From Calonectria ilicicola (taxonomy: Eukaryota; Ascomycota; Sordariomycetes; Hypocreales; Nectriaceae), in contig CP085829.1 of NCBI GenBank assembly GCA_020809705.1, positions 6,386,001 through 6,450,000 of the forward strand: 64,000 nt of DNA. The letters run 5' to 3'. This document shows positions 10,701 through 23,139 of the stretch, piece by piece. The position numbers and the translations under genes were made by a program. The notes below the pieces were generated by a model. The model was not told the origin of the DNA. It saw only the letters and a list, made by a program, of their open reading frames with translations, and searched no databases. The first letter of the stretch is position 1; each line of letters opens with the position of its first letter.

Positions 10701-13700
10701 CAGTTCACAACCACAGTGCTGTCGGAATTATCAGCAAACCGGGCCCCCCCATCGCCTTGGCTAAAGGCATATTTGGCCAAGTTAATTTTCGATTCCTCCT
10801 GATCGAGTGAGATTTTATCCCGTTCAGTCTCAACCTCGCCCTTGATTTTGCCCATTTCTTCCTTATCATGGTCGTCAGTTGAGAGTTCAATTAGATAATC
10901 CAAAAGTTTAATAAAGGCGATGAGGAGAATGAGCAATGGAACGATGAGGCCCAATAACTCGAGAGACTCAGCCAGGGCTAAGATCCATTGTCCCTTTTCG
11001 ACAAGCTGCTTGATCCTCTCGATAAGCTCACGTATTTTCTTGATTTTCTCCTGAAGCTCTTTCCACTTGCTTCGGGAGTACTCCCTAGTCTTGTCCACCC
11101 AGTCTTTATCCTCGACGCCTCGGCAAAAGATTCTGTTGAGAGTTTTGATTGCCAATTTCTCCGATCCGGCCAGGGCCAACAATTTGCCAAACACGATTGG
11201 ATTCTTCATAATGGCAACCCCCATTTTTGCCGTGTTCCTGCCGGCCTCAACGGCGAGCCTAGTCCAGATGTTGTCTACCTTGAAAGGTCGATGGAAATCA
11301 AGAGGCAAGTCTATGATAGGAACTTCGCCGACGGGCTCACCCAACACTGAGATTTCAACTGACAAAGGGACGAATAGGTGAAGTCCTTCGTCATCGACAA
11401 GTTTGGTAAGATCCTCAGGCGGATTGAGCCTAAATCGGAACTTGGCTTTGACGACCTTTTTGAATAACTTCTCCACCAACTGACCGCATTCTTGGCCTTT
11501 TGAGCCCTCTCCAAGGACTTTGTCAATGTCAATTTTGAGGTCATCTCCATCCCGGAAAGCCTCCCAGCCAGAGAAGTAGAATCGACCATCTTTGTAGTAG
11601 AGCTTGAGTGATGTGCCTTTCATTACACCGTCAACAAAAGTTGCATTGCCGTAGAATGCCCTCGCATTGGCATCCCATCCAATTGATATATCCGGCAATG
11701 CCACGTCAAAAAGGACAACGCCAGCCGAGATGTTAAATGACTGTGAAAAGAGTTGTTAGAAGGGTTGTCAAGGAAGAGCGAGATGTAAACGTAAACAAAA
11801 GGATGAATAGAATCACATAGAATATGCATGATTTGAAGTAGGTATAAATGAAAAAACTGGGCTTACCGGTTTCTTTGTTGCTTCGATTCGCAAGCTCGGC
11901 CCGGGCTCACGGACAAGCTGATTCGGGTCTGGCTGTGGATTCACCGCCTTACCGATAAATCTGACAAAGTGGTATTCAATTGGTCTTTGTAGTTGGGCGG
12001 TGATTATCATTCCGGATCGATCTGGTTGGATGTGGGCTTGCACAGCAAAGTCGGCATGGAAGAGCGACACTTGGGCACCGAGCCAAAAGCCCGGTTGGTA
12101 CACCATGTCTTTTTTCTTGAACTCCTTCGAGCTATTGTAGTAGACAAAAGCACTCTGAAATTCGATCACTGGCAGCTCAGTCGGCCAATCGAAATCCTCT
12201 GGAGTTCCACTCTTGATCAAGCTGTTGAATGCATCTGCACCAGTGAGTTTTCGGTCTTCCTGTTTGACGGTGTTGTTGTACTGCGCCATAATCACCTGGG
12301 GCTTGCCACGTTGGAAGTGAATTGTGCCAACCCAGTTAGAGTGTTGGTCTTCCTTATGATCGGAACCAAATGATACTATGGCTTGAATTGACACCGTCTT
12401 CTCCATCTTGGAAAACACACCCTCCATCCGAAGATCAGACAGAGTAACATTGAACATGCCTTTGAATATGTTCGACACAGCCACCTTTTTGACCTTGCCC
12501 TGGATTATTGTTTGATTAGCCGACGATATTATATCGATATCAAGCTTCGGGAGCGTTTCAAGTTGGACCTCAACTTCAGCATGAACTGTGAGTTTGGCCT
12601 GCCGGGTGCTCGATTCAGTCACCTCGGCCGGTTCGTATTCTCCAAACGCTTCCTTGAGCAATAATACACCCTCGACTAATTGCCACTGATGCGCATAAAC
12701 TTTGTATTTCCGGCTTGACCTAGTGAAATGGGCGTACAACGTGATTGAGGGCGTGGTCTTCGGGTCAGTGGCCAGCTCCATCGCCCCCGTCAGCTCACTG
12801 GTTCCCCCAATTCCAAGCTCAACTGCAAATGTCGCACCAGCCGAGACTAATACATCATCCTTGAGGACCACCGGTGGGACTATCGGGGCAGGGTCCCGAG
12901 GTGGATTCCGTCCGATGATAGCGAGGGCGTCCGAACCAGCTGTGTATCCGACTGTGTTTTCTCGAATCACTTTGTCACACTCCCCAAGCTCAGACTGGAG
13001 CTTCCTCACGTACATGTCAAAGGTTAACACTTTGACATCAACACGGTTGATATGTAGATCGATGAGATCGTTGGTTAGGTCATCAGACTTCCACAATTGA
13101 TCCAGCCTTGTTGTGGATATGTCCACGTAGATATTGTATCTGCCCGAGTTCAGTTCAGGTTCATTTGGTGCAGAGTCTTGTTTAGTTGGAGCTCTTGCCA
13201 ACACCATAGCACGGCCAACACCCGCGAGCTCGCCACGGATAAAGAAGATTCCACTTGTAAAATTGACCAAAAGTTCGGCATGAGAGGCAAACCGGACCGG
13301 CATCGGCTCGGCAGCTAGCTCGGCCCACGACCCGCCATCATGCGGGATGCTTTCTGTCAAACGTGTGATCTCGGTGCTGTTACCATTCTTCTCTTCTGGT
13401 TCAATAATAGCGGTGAGCATGGAGTCCCGCCCTCTGCCAATGTTCAGCATCGCTGTCGTGGAGATGAAACCAGGCATCTCGAGACGCCCAGAGACGTAGA
13501 CATCTGCGATGTACTTAGGTCCTGTCTTTTCTGGGTCTTGTTCAGGCGTTGAATTTACACAGGCAACACGAACTCGAATACCAACATCTTTGAGGTTAAA
13601 GGTGGCTCCGGTACAGTTTCCTGACCAAACCGATGATCCATGGGCTACGATTTCGATTGCCTTCTTTGGCTCGAATACAAGCTCCATGTAATCAATCGGG

Positions 13701-16700
13701 AAGTTCGAAAACGGTTCGGCTTGAGGAGCATCATCGGGCTTATTTGGAATCGTCTTGATTCGAGCCAAATCATGGTCTTCAGGTTTCAGGAACTGGCCGA
13801 GGACACCAACAGCATCCAGTTCAAAGGCTCGTTCCTCACGGCTCAGCACTGCTCTAAACACGTGTCCGTCCTGATTTTTCATATATCCAACCTCTAGCGG
13901 AATGGAATCTGCAATAATGAGCGTACCGAAAATGCTCACTGAGGTGAAAGGTGCGGATGGAGAAGGACGTGTCATTTCTAGGCCAGACTTGGCCGGTATG
14001 CCAGCAGCTCGATAGACAACCTCTATATACATATTCTTTAGCACGACACTAGGGTCCTCCACCACTGTGAATGGCTTCAGAGTTTGGACTCGGAAGTTGA
14101 GCTCAGTGAGGGAAAATCTCGTCTTCGGCTTTTGGGCAAGTTCGTTGCTCGGTTCGGCCGGTTCGGTTGAGGAATGTGGCGGGATGGGTATGGTGGTCGA
14201 GCTAAATTTGCCGCTGATCTCGGCTAGCCCAGTGATAAACGCTGGGCACCCATCCGGCTTCGAGATATTTGCTTCGGTGACATCTAGGCCCAGATGCGCA
14301 GCGAACGCATCAAGGCCAGGATCTTCAACTTGACTTTCGTTGTTGATCGGTAGATCAACCTCCTCTGACTGGCCCCCGCTTTCTGATGCACCCAGCTTTA
14401 TCTTCTCTTTCCCAGTCAACGCGATCTGGAAATCGATCGTCCTGTCAGTGCCATCGGCCACTGTCGACAGAGTCACAGCCAGACCAACCGATGTGCTATC
14501 GGTGGTTTTGATATCCAGCATCGCGTGAAGGGAAAACGTTCGCTGCTTTGCACTGAGGTGGTTGGATTCCTTCTCTACTGCTTCATCGGGCTTTGGCCCC
14601 TCAAGTTTGGCTTTTTTGTCTGGCTTCGCATCCTCCTCAATAAAAGCTAACCGTAATGTGTGCAAGGTCAACACTCGGTCATCCCGCACAGTTGGCAGCG
14701 TCAAGGAGGCTCCGTCATCGAACCAGACTTCAAACTGAGTTATATGGAGATCAAGGTTGAAGCGTACGGATGCGTTTCGCATGGAAAGATCGCCGAGTGC
14801 ATCGTGGAGCGCCGTTTTGGCACCTGGCACCAAATCCCCAAGGAGATCGGCCACGCGGAAACTACCAGTGTTGACAGCTCTGAGATCGGCTGAGATGGTA
14901 CCAGCCTCGCCATCATAGCTCACAGAGGCTGCGGCATGGGAATGTGAGAATAATGCTCTGATATCAAACTTCAAGATGGTGGTGGGGGATCCGTCTTTGG
15001 CTACAGTTCGTCGCCACTGAATGGAAAACTCGCCCAAATCGAGATGAAGCGGGCCGACTGAAAAGTTATCCTTTCGGATTGTAGTGGTAAAAGAAGAAAT
15101 GACCAGTCCAGTTTCGGAATTCACCCTTGACTTCAATCCAACTCGACAACGGACCAGTTTCATGTCCACGATATCCCTCAGGACCGGTACCTTCGTGACA
15201 TCCTCGAGATCAAAAATGGCAAACGCATCAGATAGCGAGAGCCCTCCCGGAGAGTCAAATGTTAGATATCCCTCGGTCTCGGTTCCAGGCAACGCAAAAC
15301 CAATGGTCGCTCTCTTGTGGATTTTAGGACTCCAAAATGTGGCTTCGCCTTTTACCCGCATTTCGTCCTGAAGCTTCTCGATTCGAACAAATGCATCTAA
15401 CAAGTGCACTACCTCAGGCATCAACTCAAGTCTTTGGACATACACATCCAATGCCCAGCCCTGGAAAGACCAGCCTTCTGACCCAGCTTTGTCAACAACC
15501 ACACTGAGCTCTCTGATTCGGACTACGTCCAGGACATCCTTCAGACCTGGGATAACTGGAATGATATCAGCAGAAACACCCTGAAGCCCTATCGCTGCGG
15601 CAGCCTCGGGAATAGTCACTCCGATGTCAGTTCCAGTGATCTGAAGCTGGTATTGATAGTCGCCGATTTCGGTGAGTGGGATAGCACTGAACCGGCCAGA
15701 GATGAATCTCTCTCTCTGGTTAGTGGATCCGACTGTTGCAGGCATTGGCAGCTCCAATTCCACGTCAACGGCAACCCTCCGAGCAGACTTCATAAATGGA
15801 TTCAGGACCCTGATCTTGGCTGCTCCCTCCACATTCTTGAAGAGACTTGGCACTGGCAGGAAATCCTTCCAGTCCGAAAAGGTAGTCCGAACCCAAACAT
15901 CGACCAAGTCGTATTGCTCCACCAAATCAGTGGGTTGTGCGAGGGTGAAACCTATGGCATGCTTTGGCACGGCGGGCGAGTCGAGATTCCGGGGTTTCTG
16001 GTCTTCTCGCGCCGATATCAGGGGCAGGTTAATGTTTAGAATATCAGACACAATCTCATCTCGACCGGAAAGGCCAACAATCAGATCCTTGATAGACTCA
16101 ACATTAGCCTGGAACACAATGTTTGTGTTGTTCTGGGCAGAGGCCCATGACATGTTGAGCTCGAGTCCTGCAGGGTTGCCATTTGTCGACATCGCGACCG
16201 AGCTAGAGATCTGGATAGATGCATGTGGAGTTTTACAATTCAAAGCTGTAACAACAACATCCTTGATTTGAAACTTGAACCCAGCCATCTCGATGGAATC
16301 CGGCCATTTTGATCCAGTCGGTTGACCACACAAAATCCTGGCTCGATCAATCGTGCGCTTCTTACCCGACCGGATCGCCAATGCAGCTGTAGATTGGTCT
16401 AAATCCACAGTTAGGCTATCGAGTCCTAGTCTAAGAAACGCCTCTGGCATCTTTCTAGCTAATGTGTCTTCAAGTGCACCATTAGATGGATAGAGCCGAG
16501 CCAGGACTTCGACTAGGTTGACCTCGTCAATTTTGGCATTCTCAGCCTGGAACGCAGACCGAAGGGAGGTCTTGGTATCAACAAGACTCAACTCAGCTAT
16601 GATTTGTTGCTTTTCTTCCTCTGAAAGTATGTCGAACCCACCACGCCTACCAGCAGAGTTGATCGCGGCCCGGATCTGAGCCAGCAGACCAGAAGCGCTA

Positions 16701-19066
16701 TGAGCTAGCTGAGCGGGTGTTGCATCAATCTCATCCAGATCCTGTGTTCCGGGGCTGGTATTCATTCCCGTATTTATCATAGCCGGCTTATCTTGATTAT
16801 TCAAAACTGAGGATATGGTTTTAGGCGCGACTAGATTGGCGGCGGGGATGACAGAATCAATTTTCTGGACATCACCATCACCATCATCCGCTACATCAAT
16901 GTCTGCCTCGAGCTCGACTTCCTCCGTTGCCGCTTCCGCCACCATTGCCATCATGACAGGTGCATTGAATTCATCGACATCGGCCACCTCTTCAACTATG
17001 AATTCCACTAGTTGCACAATACTTCGAGGTTTCGCAACAGTAATATTCCCTTGAGAATTCCAGTATACGGCCTTGCCGTTGTGCATGCTGTCGATGCCCC
17101 AAACGGGCCTCAGCGGTGTGCCACCAGGTGTCAATACAATGTCAATATAGTCGGCGCCGAACCGTTCGTCCCGAATTCGGATACCATGGACTCCATTAGG
17201 GGCCCCCGGTAAATACTCTTCGTCTACCCATAAATATTGAGGGCTTGCAGCCTGGCCAAAGTTGCCAACCGGCGCCAATTTTATGTCCGAAATGACACCA
17301 AAGAACTTTTCCAAATACAGATATCGAACCGAATTACCGTTGCCGGCTTCCTCGAAGCATTTGATCGTGCACTTGCGAGTCCTCAGAAGCGCCCGGTCCG
17401 GTTGGTTCTTGAACACGTCATGCAAACGTTCTCGCGCCACCCTCTGATTCTCGTCTGAAATGCGTAAGATCCGGGTGTTACCACTCCCATCTCGATCAAC
17501 AATGGGATCAGGTTGTTGGCCTTGATCTCGACTTGCACCGTTGATGGACATGTACGTCCCAGTGGCGAGATACGCAATTTGGAGATAGTTACCCTCAAAT
17601 AGCTCCTCGACTGTGCCTAGATCCACAATCTGTACCATCCGCCTGATGGCAGCAACGTCGATACTACTGCCATCGGTAACATATAGTCGGGCTTTCCGAT
17701 TCTGTTGTCGGACTGCGAGAGCAAGCCCGATCAGAAACTCTGGTCGAGGATGTGTATGAATCCCGCTGGCGCTGACCACATACACATCGGATTGGAATTT
17801 GAGGTAAAACTCTTTAGTATTTCGAACGCGAATATATGTCGTGAGATCGTTATTCCAATCGTTTTTCACGTAATCTACCCATATGGGGACGTCTGCTCGG
17901 TTCAGCTCTTTCTCAGCAAGTGCATCTATGGCTTCTGCCAGCTTAAACCCATTCAAGGCTACATCCGGCACCACTTGCGTGAAGTCAGTTGGATGGAATT
18001 GGTCGCCAACTCTAGGCAATTGCAATGTCACTTCCTGGCTTGTCAGTGTGATTGGGCCTTGTGGGAGGTTATCAATCTGCTGATAATGCACAGCCTTGAC
18101 GCGAGTCTGGAGCGCTGTGGCATAAAGCACAGTCTTCTGGCCCCCAATGCTATCATCTTTCAGCTTATTTTTGAGTAGCTTCATCAATAACCCTGCCACC
18201 TGCTTTAAAACCCGAGCTTTGTCCTCATCAGGGTTCTCCAGATCCGGTGACTGGGCGTAAGCCACCCTTATCAAGGCCAATAAAAACACCTCCGCGACCA
18301 TGCTGGAGTGCATATAAGGGTTGTAAAATTTCCATCGGTTATCGATGTAGCTGCCGTGGTGTTGGACTTTGTAGACGCCAAACTGAGGGACGGTGGGCGG
18401 CGCCCCAAACTCAGCCGCCATGTGAGTGGCAATGATATCTGCGTGGCTATCGCCAGTAAAGAAGATGCCCGCCCGTACCTGACCCATTAGTTGTTGAGTC
18501 TCTGTATACATGAGAATACTCCGATGGTTTGTGTCATTCTCAGTGCTATAGCGAAATGCCGTAGCCGCAGCAGTGACAGGACGGTTACCAACACCATTGT
18601 GATAGTACTCAATAGCCGCCATAGGAGGGTAAATCGCCTTGATAGATGAGAATAGATAGCCGTAGTCAGGACTGTTGGGCCTGATACGACGGGGGTTTCG
18701 GTTTCCGGGCGACATAATTTGCTTAACTGGGCTGTTGTCCTGATCGCTTTGACGTCCAGGCGCAGGAAGAAACATCGCGGATGGATGAGGGAGCTGGCCT
18801 ATCTGAACACTATATTTGTATCCATCATAATGGTCTGCATCAGGATGAGAAATGATGATCCCATCCAAGTTACGGTTTGGCAAAATAGCCCGACATGCTG
18901 ACTCCAAGTACCTGTGGTACGGCGCCGTTCCGCCTCCGGCTGGATGGTATCCCTTTGGTCCTCCATCTACCAAGATAAACTGTCGACCTTGCTGTCCATT
19001 ATCTGTTTCAAGAATCATGCAATCGCCAAACCCGGCGTAGATAACATGCAGAATTGGTTCAGCCAT
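7790..19066 (-). CDS. Giant multidomain protein: ComEC-like metallo-beta-lactamase domain, beta-rich body, lectin-like propeller
   Basis: Two exons, 19066..11867 (2400 codons) and 11740..7790 (1316 codons), join in phase 0. The 126-nt intron has a GTAAGC donor, a CTAAC branch site and a TTTTCACAG acceptor. The predicted protein is about 3716 aa. I start at MAEPILHV because the metallo-beta-lactamase fold begins at once. Residues 1-250 show LVDGG (D34), SHPDADH (73-79), NHRSIL (180-185), FTGD (203-206) and QHHGS (235-239), the layout of ComEC/Rec2-type metal hydrolases. Residues about 650-2400 are an immense run of beta-rich segments without a fold I recognise. Exon 2 has a coiled, charged stretch, one hydrophobic helix (about 2652-2682) and two fibronectin-like stretches. 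It ends in repeated LFWI/HLWWIG/VFWI/VWWIG blades resembling a fungal fucose-lectin-type propeller. No signal peptide is visible. The catalytic motifs look intact, but substrate and location are unknown. Confidence 0.8.
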
Positions 19067-21291
19067 TGAAGGCGAGACACGGTTGGGGACGCAACAACCA
19101 CGAAACTGAAACAATAGTTGAGGTCCTAACTACTCTTGCGCTGAACGCAGAGGTAATGTTGATGGTTTATATGCAAGAGCCGTTGCGCCCATACGACTTA
19201 GCAATCCTTTATAGCGGCAAGGGCGGTGGAGACCTGTCTCCAATAGTTCAGAATCTAGGCCTAGCGGACCGGAACGTGCCGCAGGTCACAATGGGTCCTA
19301 AAATTGAAAGCCGAGAAAGCCATTTTGTAATAGGTCCATTTGAGAAACCGGCAATGTGACTTGTGCTTGATCCATTCTAGTCCATATACTAATGCGTCAA
19401 TTTCATCTTCCCAAGCCAGACGAGCTGAACAGTATATTGGGCCAAGACAGGGAGGCAGCAGGGAAGTTGCAGGCTAACTGACCAGAGACCCCTGCTCAGC
19501 TGATGCGATTTAGAACCTAAGACCGAACTATTGATACCGGGGTCTTGTCCCTTGTCCCATTGGCTGCCACCATCGCCTCCACCACCGCCACCACTTACGC
19601 GTCGCGTTACTCCACACAAGAGCAGTCGAAACAGCGGTCCTCAGGGAACATAGAAGTTTGAATGCCTTCAAGTCAAAATGGTGTTTGGAAACCCAGAAAT
19701 GCGGCCAAAGAAGTATCTTCTAACAGCATCTATTGATCTACCATTAAGGCTCCTTTTTAGAAATGCAATAACCCGTTCATATTTACGATGAGAGTTAAAT
19801 TGAACCTGCAGTAGATAACAGACGCAGATTTTTTATTCAACATGAAATCTCAATCCACACCTTCGAGAAAACCGCTGGATTCCTTGTGCGAACGTTCAAC
19901 GCACTTCCTTTGCCTCTGCCTCTCCCTGCGATCAACGTTGTCGATCTATTTACTCGCATTCAGCGCTATTATTGCAAGAACTTGCAAAGTGGCACTGCGG
20001 CCTCTGCTGTAGAGCATATTCAGTGCTGAAATGCCATGCTTCATCTGACACGATAGACTTCGTCAGTGAACAACTTTGCATTGGCCCTAAAACGTCCCAC
20101 TTACTTACATTCGCCACATGGCATTGCAAATAGCCCTCAGGCCCAATGGCAGAGCCCTGAGAGAATCTGAAGCACCAATACGTTTCATTCTAGTTTCCTG
20201 CGTCTACAAGTCTTCAGGATATGTCTCCAGTCCATTCTGTAAAAACGAAAGTCATTATAAGTGTAAGCTGCTGAATCGCTTTGGCAATGGATTGGTTGAA
20301 TCCATGGTTTGATCTGCCAGTCCAATCATCGAGCCATGCGGCATTTTTAACAAAGCTCAACGACATCTAAAAGCCCGAGTTGACAAGAGTCCACAGAAGA
20401 TTCGAAAGAAGAGCATAGCCTTAGAGCATTAGAAGTCCCCAAGCAGACCAACTTACCAAAGTTCTGCTCGGATTTCGCCGTTCAATCATGCCTTGGATTC
20501 AATTTGCTCATGATAAATGACAGCCATTTCATGCATCGGGCTTAATCAAGGGAATATCTGTTGGTAAATATGTGTCCAAGTCCTCGCACTCACTCACCTT
20601 TCCCCATTTAACTTTTACAGTACATCGTGAGGATGACAATGCACAGCGGCTGCTTTGCCATGTCATACTGTCAATCTATCTTATTTTAGGTTAAACGTTT
20701 TCTGAGCCTAATAAAATTGATAAAAGTTTATCACGCACCAATCTTTTCATGATCTGAATGGCATTCTCTATGAGGACTCCTGATGAGAGCCGGATATAGC
20801 ATCGACATTGAAAACCCCGATTAATACATACTGGTTCAGCTTGCGTGCATTGCATTTTTACCGAGCTCAACATGCACTCCTCATATCCAAATACAGAGAT
20901 ATATCATGCGTAAAACCTGTACCAAAGCTAATGTCTCCAAGGAAGCTATCACATCAGTTTAATGTCGGCTTGGTAATCTCTTATTCATAAAAGTATATAA
21001 ATACTATATTAGGATGCTTTTTTAGTGCTCTGTTGACTATTATTGAACGTAGCCCACATCTATTAATAACTAGCTGACAAGGTGACTTCGCGCTGACGAC
21101 CAACAGGAACGATTGGTTGAGTCAAAACTCATACGTTATTTCCGGACAGTTTTGCAATCCTTGATCGCAACGCTCCTGAATGAGTTGTGTTCAATTTATA
21201 GCTTCAAACAATGAGTTGATAAACTCGGTTCTCTCACGCAATTGCGATCTGCTTTCCAGAATTCCTTCCAATTTCATCCCATTCAATTGCC
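19067..21291. other. Divergent intergenic region, 2.2 kb
   Basis: Lies between the giant gene (minus) and the flavin monooxygenase (plus) and should hold both promoters. Short open frames (for example about 19054-19359 and 20118-20312) have no motif support. A triplet-like (CCACCG) tract sits near 19567-19595. Sequence before 21291 becomes A/T-rich. Nothing else is seen. Confidence 0.45.
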
Positions 21292-23139
21292 ATGAAGCGT
21301 GTCATCGTCATCGGAGCTGGGCCATGCGGATTGGTGGCCCTCAAGGAGATGTGCGATGCTGGGCATAATGCCACGATTTTTGAACGCTCTGGAGCCATAG
21401 GCGGCATTTTTAGTACAGCAGCTGCCTATCCTGATCTGCACCTCACAATCTCCAACTGGTGTATGGCATTCTCTGACTACCCAGACTCCAAGAGACTGTG
21501 CTATCCATCTGCGGAAGAATATCTGCAGTATCTACACAGCTATGCCAGTCATTTCAATCTGGACCAACATATCCATTACAACTCGGAAGTCACCAGTGCA
21601 TGGCTAGATATGGACGGAAAGTGGCAGATTGAAGTCCTTCAGGGATCTCCAGGGGCGCAAACTACATTGCGTGTTGTGGCCGATGCCCTCGTAGTGTCGA
21701 CTGGAGCGCACCATGTGCCAAACAAACCGCCAGCCGAACTCGCCGGGTTCGGTGGGCTTATGGTGCATTCAAACGAGTATGACGAAGATTTCAAACGCAA
21801 AGTGGTCGGCCAGAAGCTCCGAGTTCTAGTCGTGGGTGGAGGTGAAAGCGCCGCTGATATATCCGCCGAGCTCGCCGAGCTCTCCCCAGACTTGACAGTG
21901 TGGCTGCGGAGGCCGCATTGTTTTGGGCCGCGGTACCTGAACAGCAGAAAAGAGATGGAACAGGTGCAGATTAATAAGACAAAGGACTTTCCTGCCAACA
22001 GCTTCCTGGAAGCTGCCACGACAAATCGTATGAGCGCCGCGCAAACCGTCTACCTGTACGGGCTCTGGCGCAGGATCCTCTGGAATCTTCCGATTTTGAA
22101 TAGGAGCCTGAACCGCATGTGCCTCGAGAGCACAGTTCCAGCCTTCTTTTTCAACGATCAAGCCACCTTAGTGACCAAAAATCAGCGTTTGTGCGAGGCC
22201 GTAGGTGAGGGAAAGGCCCATGTCGTCATCAGTCCATCCTTGTCCTCATCGGGACTTACATGCCGATTCAACGAGAACCAAGATCGCGACTTTGATGCCG
22301 TCGTACTCTGCAATGGCTATCAAACCGAATTCCCTTGGCTAAAAATCAAAAGCCTCAGCGCAAATCCTCGCGACTGGTTCCTTCACGCATTCCCCCCCGG
22401 CCTGGGACACTGTCTGTCGTTTGTGGGGTACGCAAGGCCGCATCAAGGTGGCATACCGCCCATGGCAGAGATGCAGGCTCGCTATGTGGCCCAAATCATC
22501 AAGGGAGACAGGGCGTTACCGCCTGACTACGCTACGTTAGCACGCTATGACGCTACGGCCGAACGCAACTACTACCGCATCAGTCCTGACCTAAATAGCC
22601 TCGTTGACTATGCCGCTTTTCTAGAAAATGTAGGTCGGCGAGTTGGGTGCGAGCCTCGCCTACCTGTACTATGTATCCTCCTTTTCAACCTTCACATGGT
22701 TGCTACAGCACTACTAGCTGCATCTTGGCTTGGGTTGGCTGATTGCGGGGTCCACGCGTTCTCTGTATGGGTGGCAACACTTGGAGCATTCGTTCTAGTG
22801 GACGATGGTCTCCTCATCAAGTGGTGGCTATATCCACAGTGGCCAGTGTGGTATCGTCAGCGCGGACCTGGCGCTAAGCCTGATATATTGCCTGAACTCC
22901 TCAGTCGTGTGCCGCTTTTGCAATCTACAGCTATCACTCCTGGCTTTGTGCTGCTTGTCTTCTGGAGTGTACCGACCTTCTATTTACAACGTCTCATATC
23001 TCCCATCTTGCTAATCACCCATCTCCTTCTAAATGCGCTTGGAATTCGCTTCCGGGAAGCTTGGGGCGGGCTACTACGCCCTAAAATGGTAGTCTTACAC
23101 AGTGGTGTGTGGCGTATATCTGATCTATTTCTGCCGTGA
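21292..23139 (+). CDS. Flavin-dependent monooxygenase (FMO type) with membrane-spanning C-terminal tail
   Basis: A single-exon protein of 615 aa. The FAD-binding glycine motif GAGPCG is at residues 8-13 and the second dinucleotide motif (VVGGGESAAD, for NADPH) is near 179-188. Between them, at 153-163, FGGLMVHSNEY matches the FMO-identifying pattern F-x-G-x3-H-x3-Y. Class B monooxygenases of this kind use NADPH and O2 to oxygenate soft nucleophiles or ketones. After about residue 460 the protein is unlike soluble FMOs. It has hydrophobic stretches VLCILLFNLHMVATALL, WVATLGAFVLV, FVLLVFWSVPTFYL and LISPILLITHLLL, suggesting three or four membrane segments and an endomembrane location. The start codon lies directly before the Rossmann strand, as usual. 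Substrate is unknown. Confidence 0.8.
   Translation: MKRVIVIGAGPCGLVALKEMCDAGHNATIFERSGAIGGIFSTAAAYPDLHLTISNWCMAFSDYPDSKRLCYPSAEEYLQYLHSYASHFNLDQHIHYNSEVTSAWLDMDGKWQIEVLQGSPGAQTTLRVVADALVVSTGAHHVPNKPPAELAGFGGLMVHSNEYDEDFKRKVVGQKLRVLVVGGGESAADISAELAELSPDLTVWLRRPHCFGPRYLNSRKEMEQVQINKTKDFPANSFLEAATTNRMSAAQTVYLYGLWRRILWNLPILNRSLNRMCLESTVPAFFFNDQATLVTKNQRLCEAVGEGKAHVVISPSLSSSGLTCRFNENQDRDFDAVVLCNGYQTEFPWLKIKSLSANPRDWFLHAFPPGLGHCLSFVGYARPHQGGIPPMAEMQARYVAQIIKGDRALPPDYATLARYDATAERNYYRISPDLNSLVDYAAFLENVGRRVGCEPRLPVLCILLFNLHMVATALLAASWLGLADCGVHAFSVWVATLGAFVLVDDGLLIKWWLYPQWPVWYRQRGPGAKPDILPELLSRVPLLQSTAITPGFVLLVFWSVPTFYLQRLISPILLITHLLLNALGIRFREAWGGLLRPKMVVLHSGVWRISDLFLP

Noticed and set aside
7790..11704. 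A stand-alone 1304-aa gene starting at MALPDISIG
   Set aside because: A better model joins it to the upstream frame: good acceptor and donor, matching phase, and 12 extra in-frame codons before this Met.
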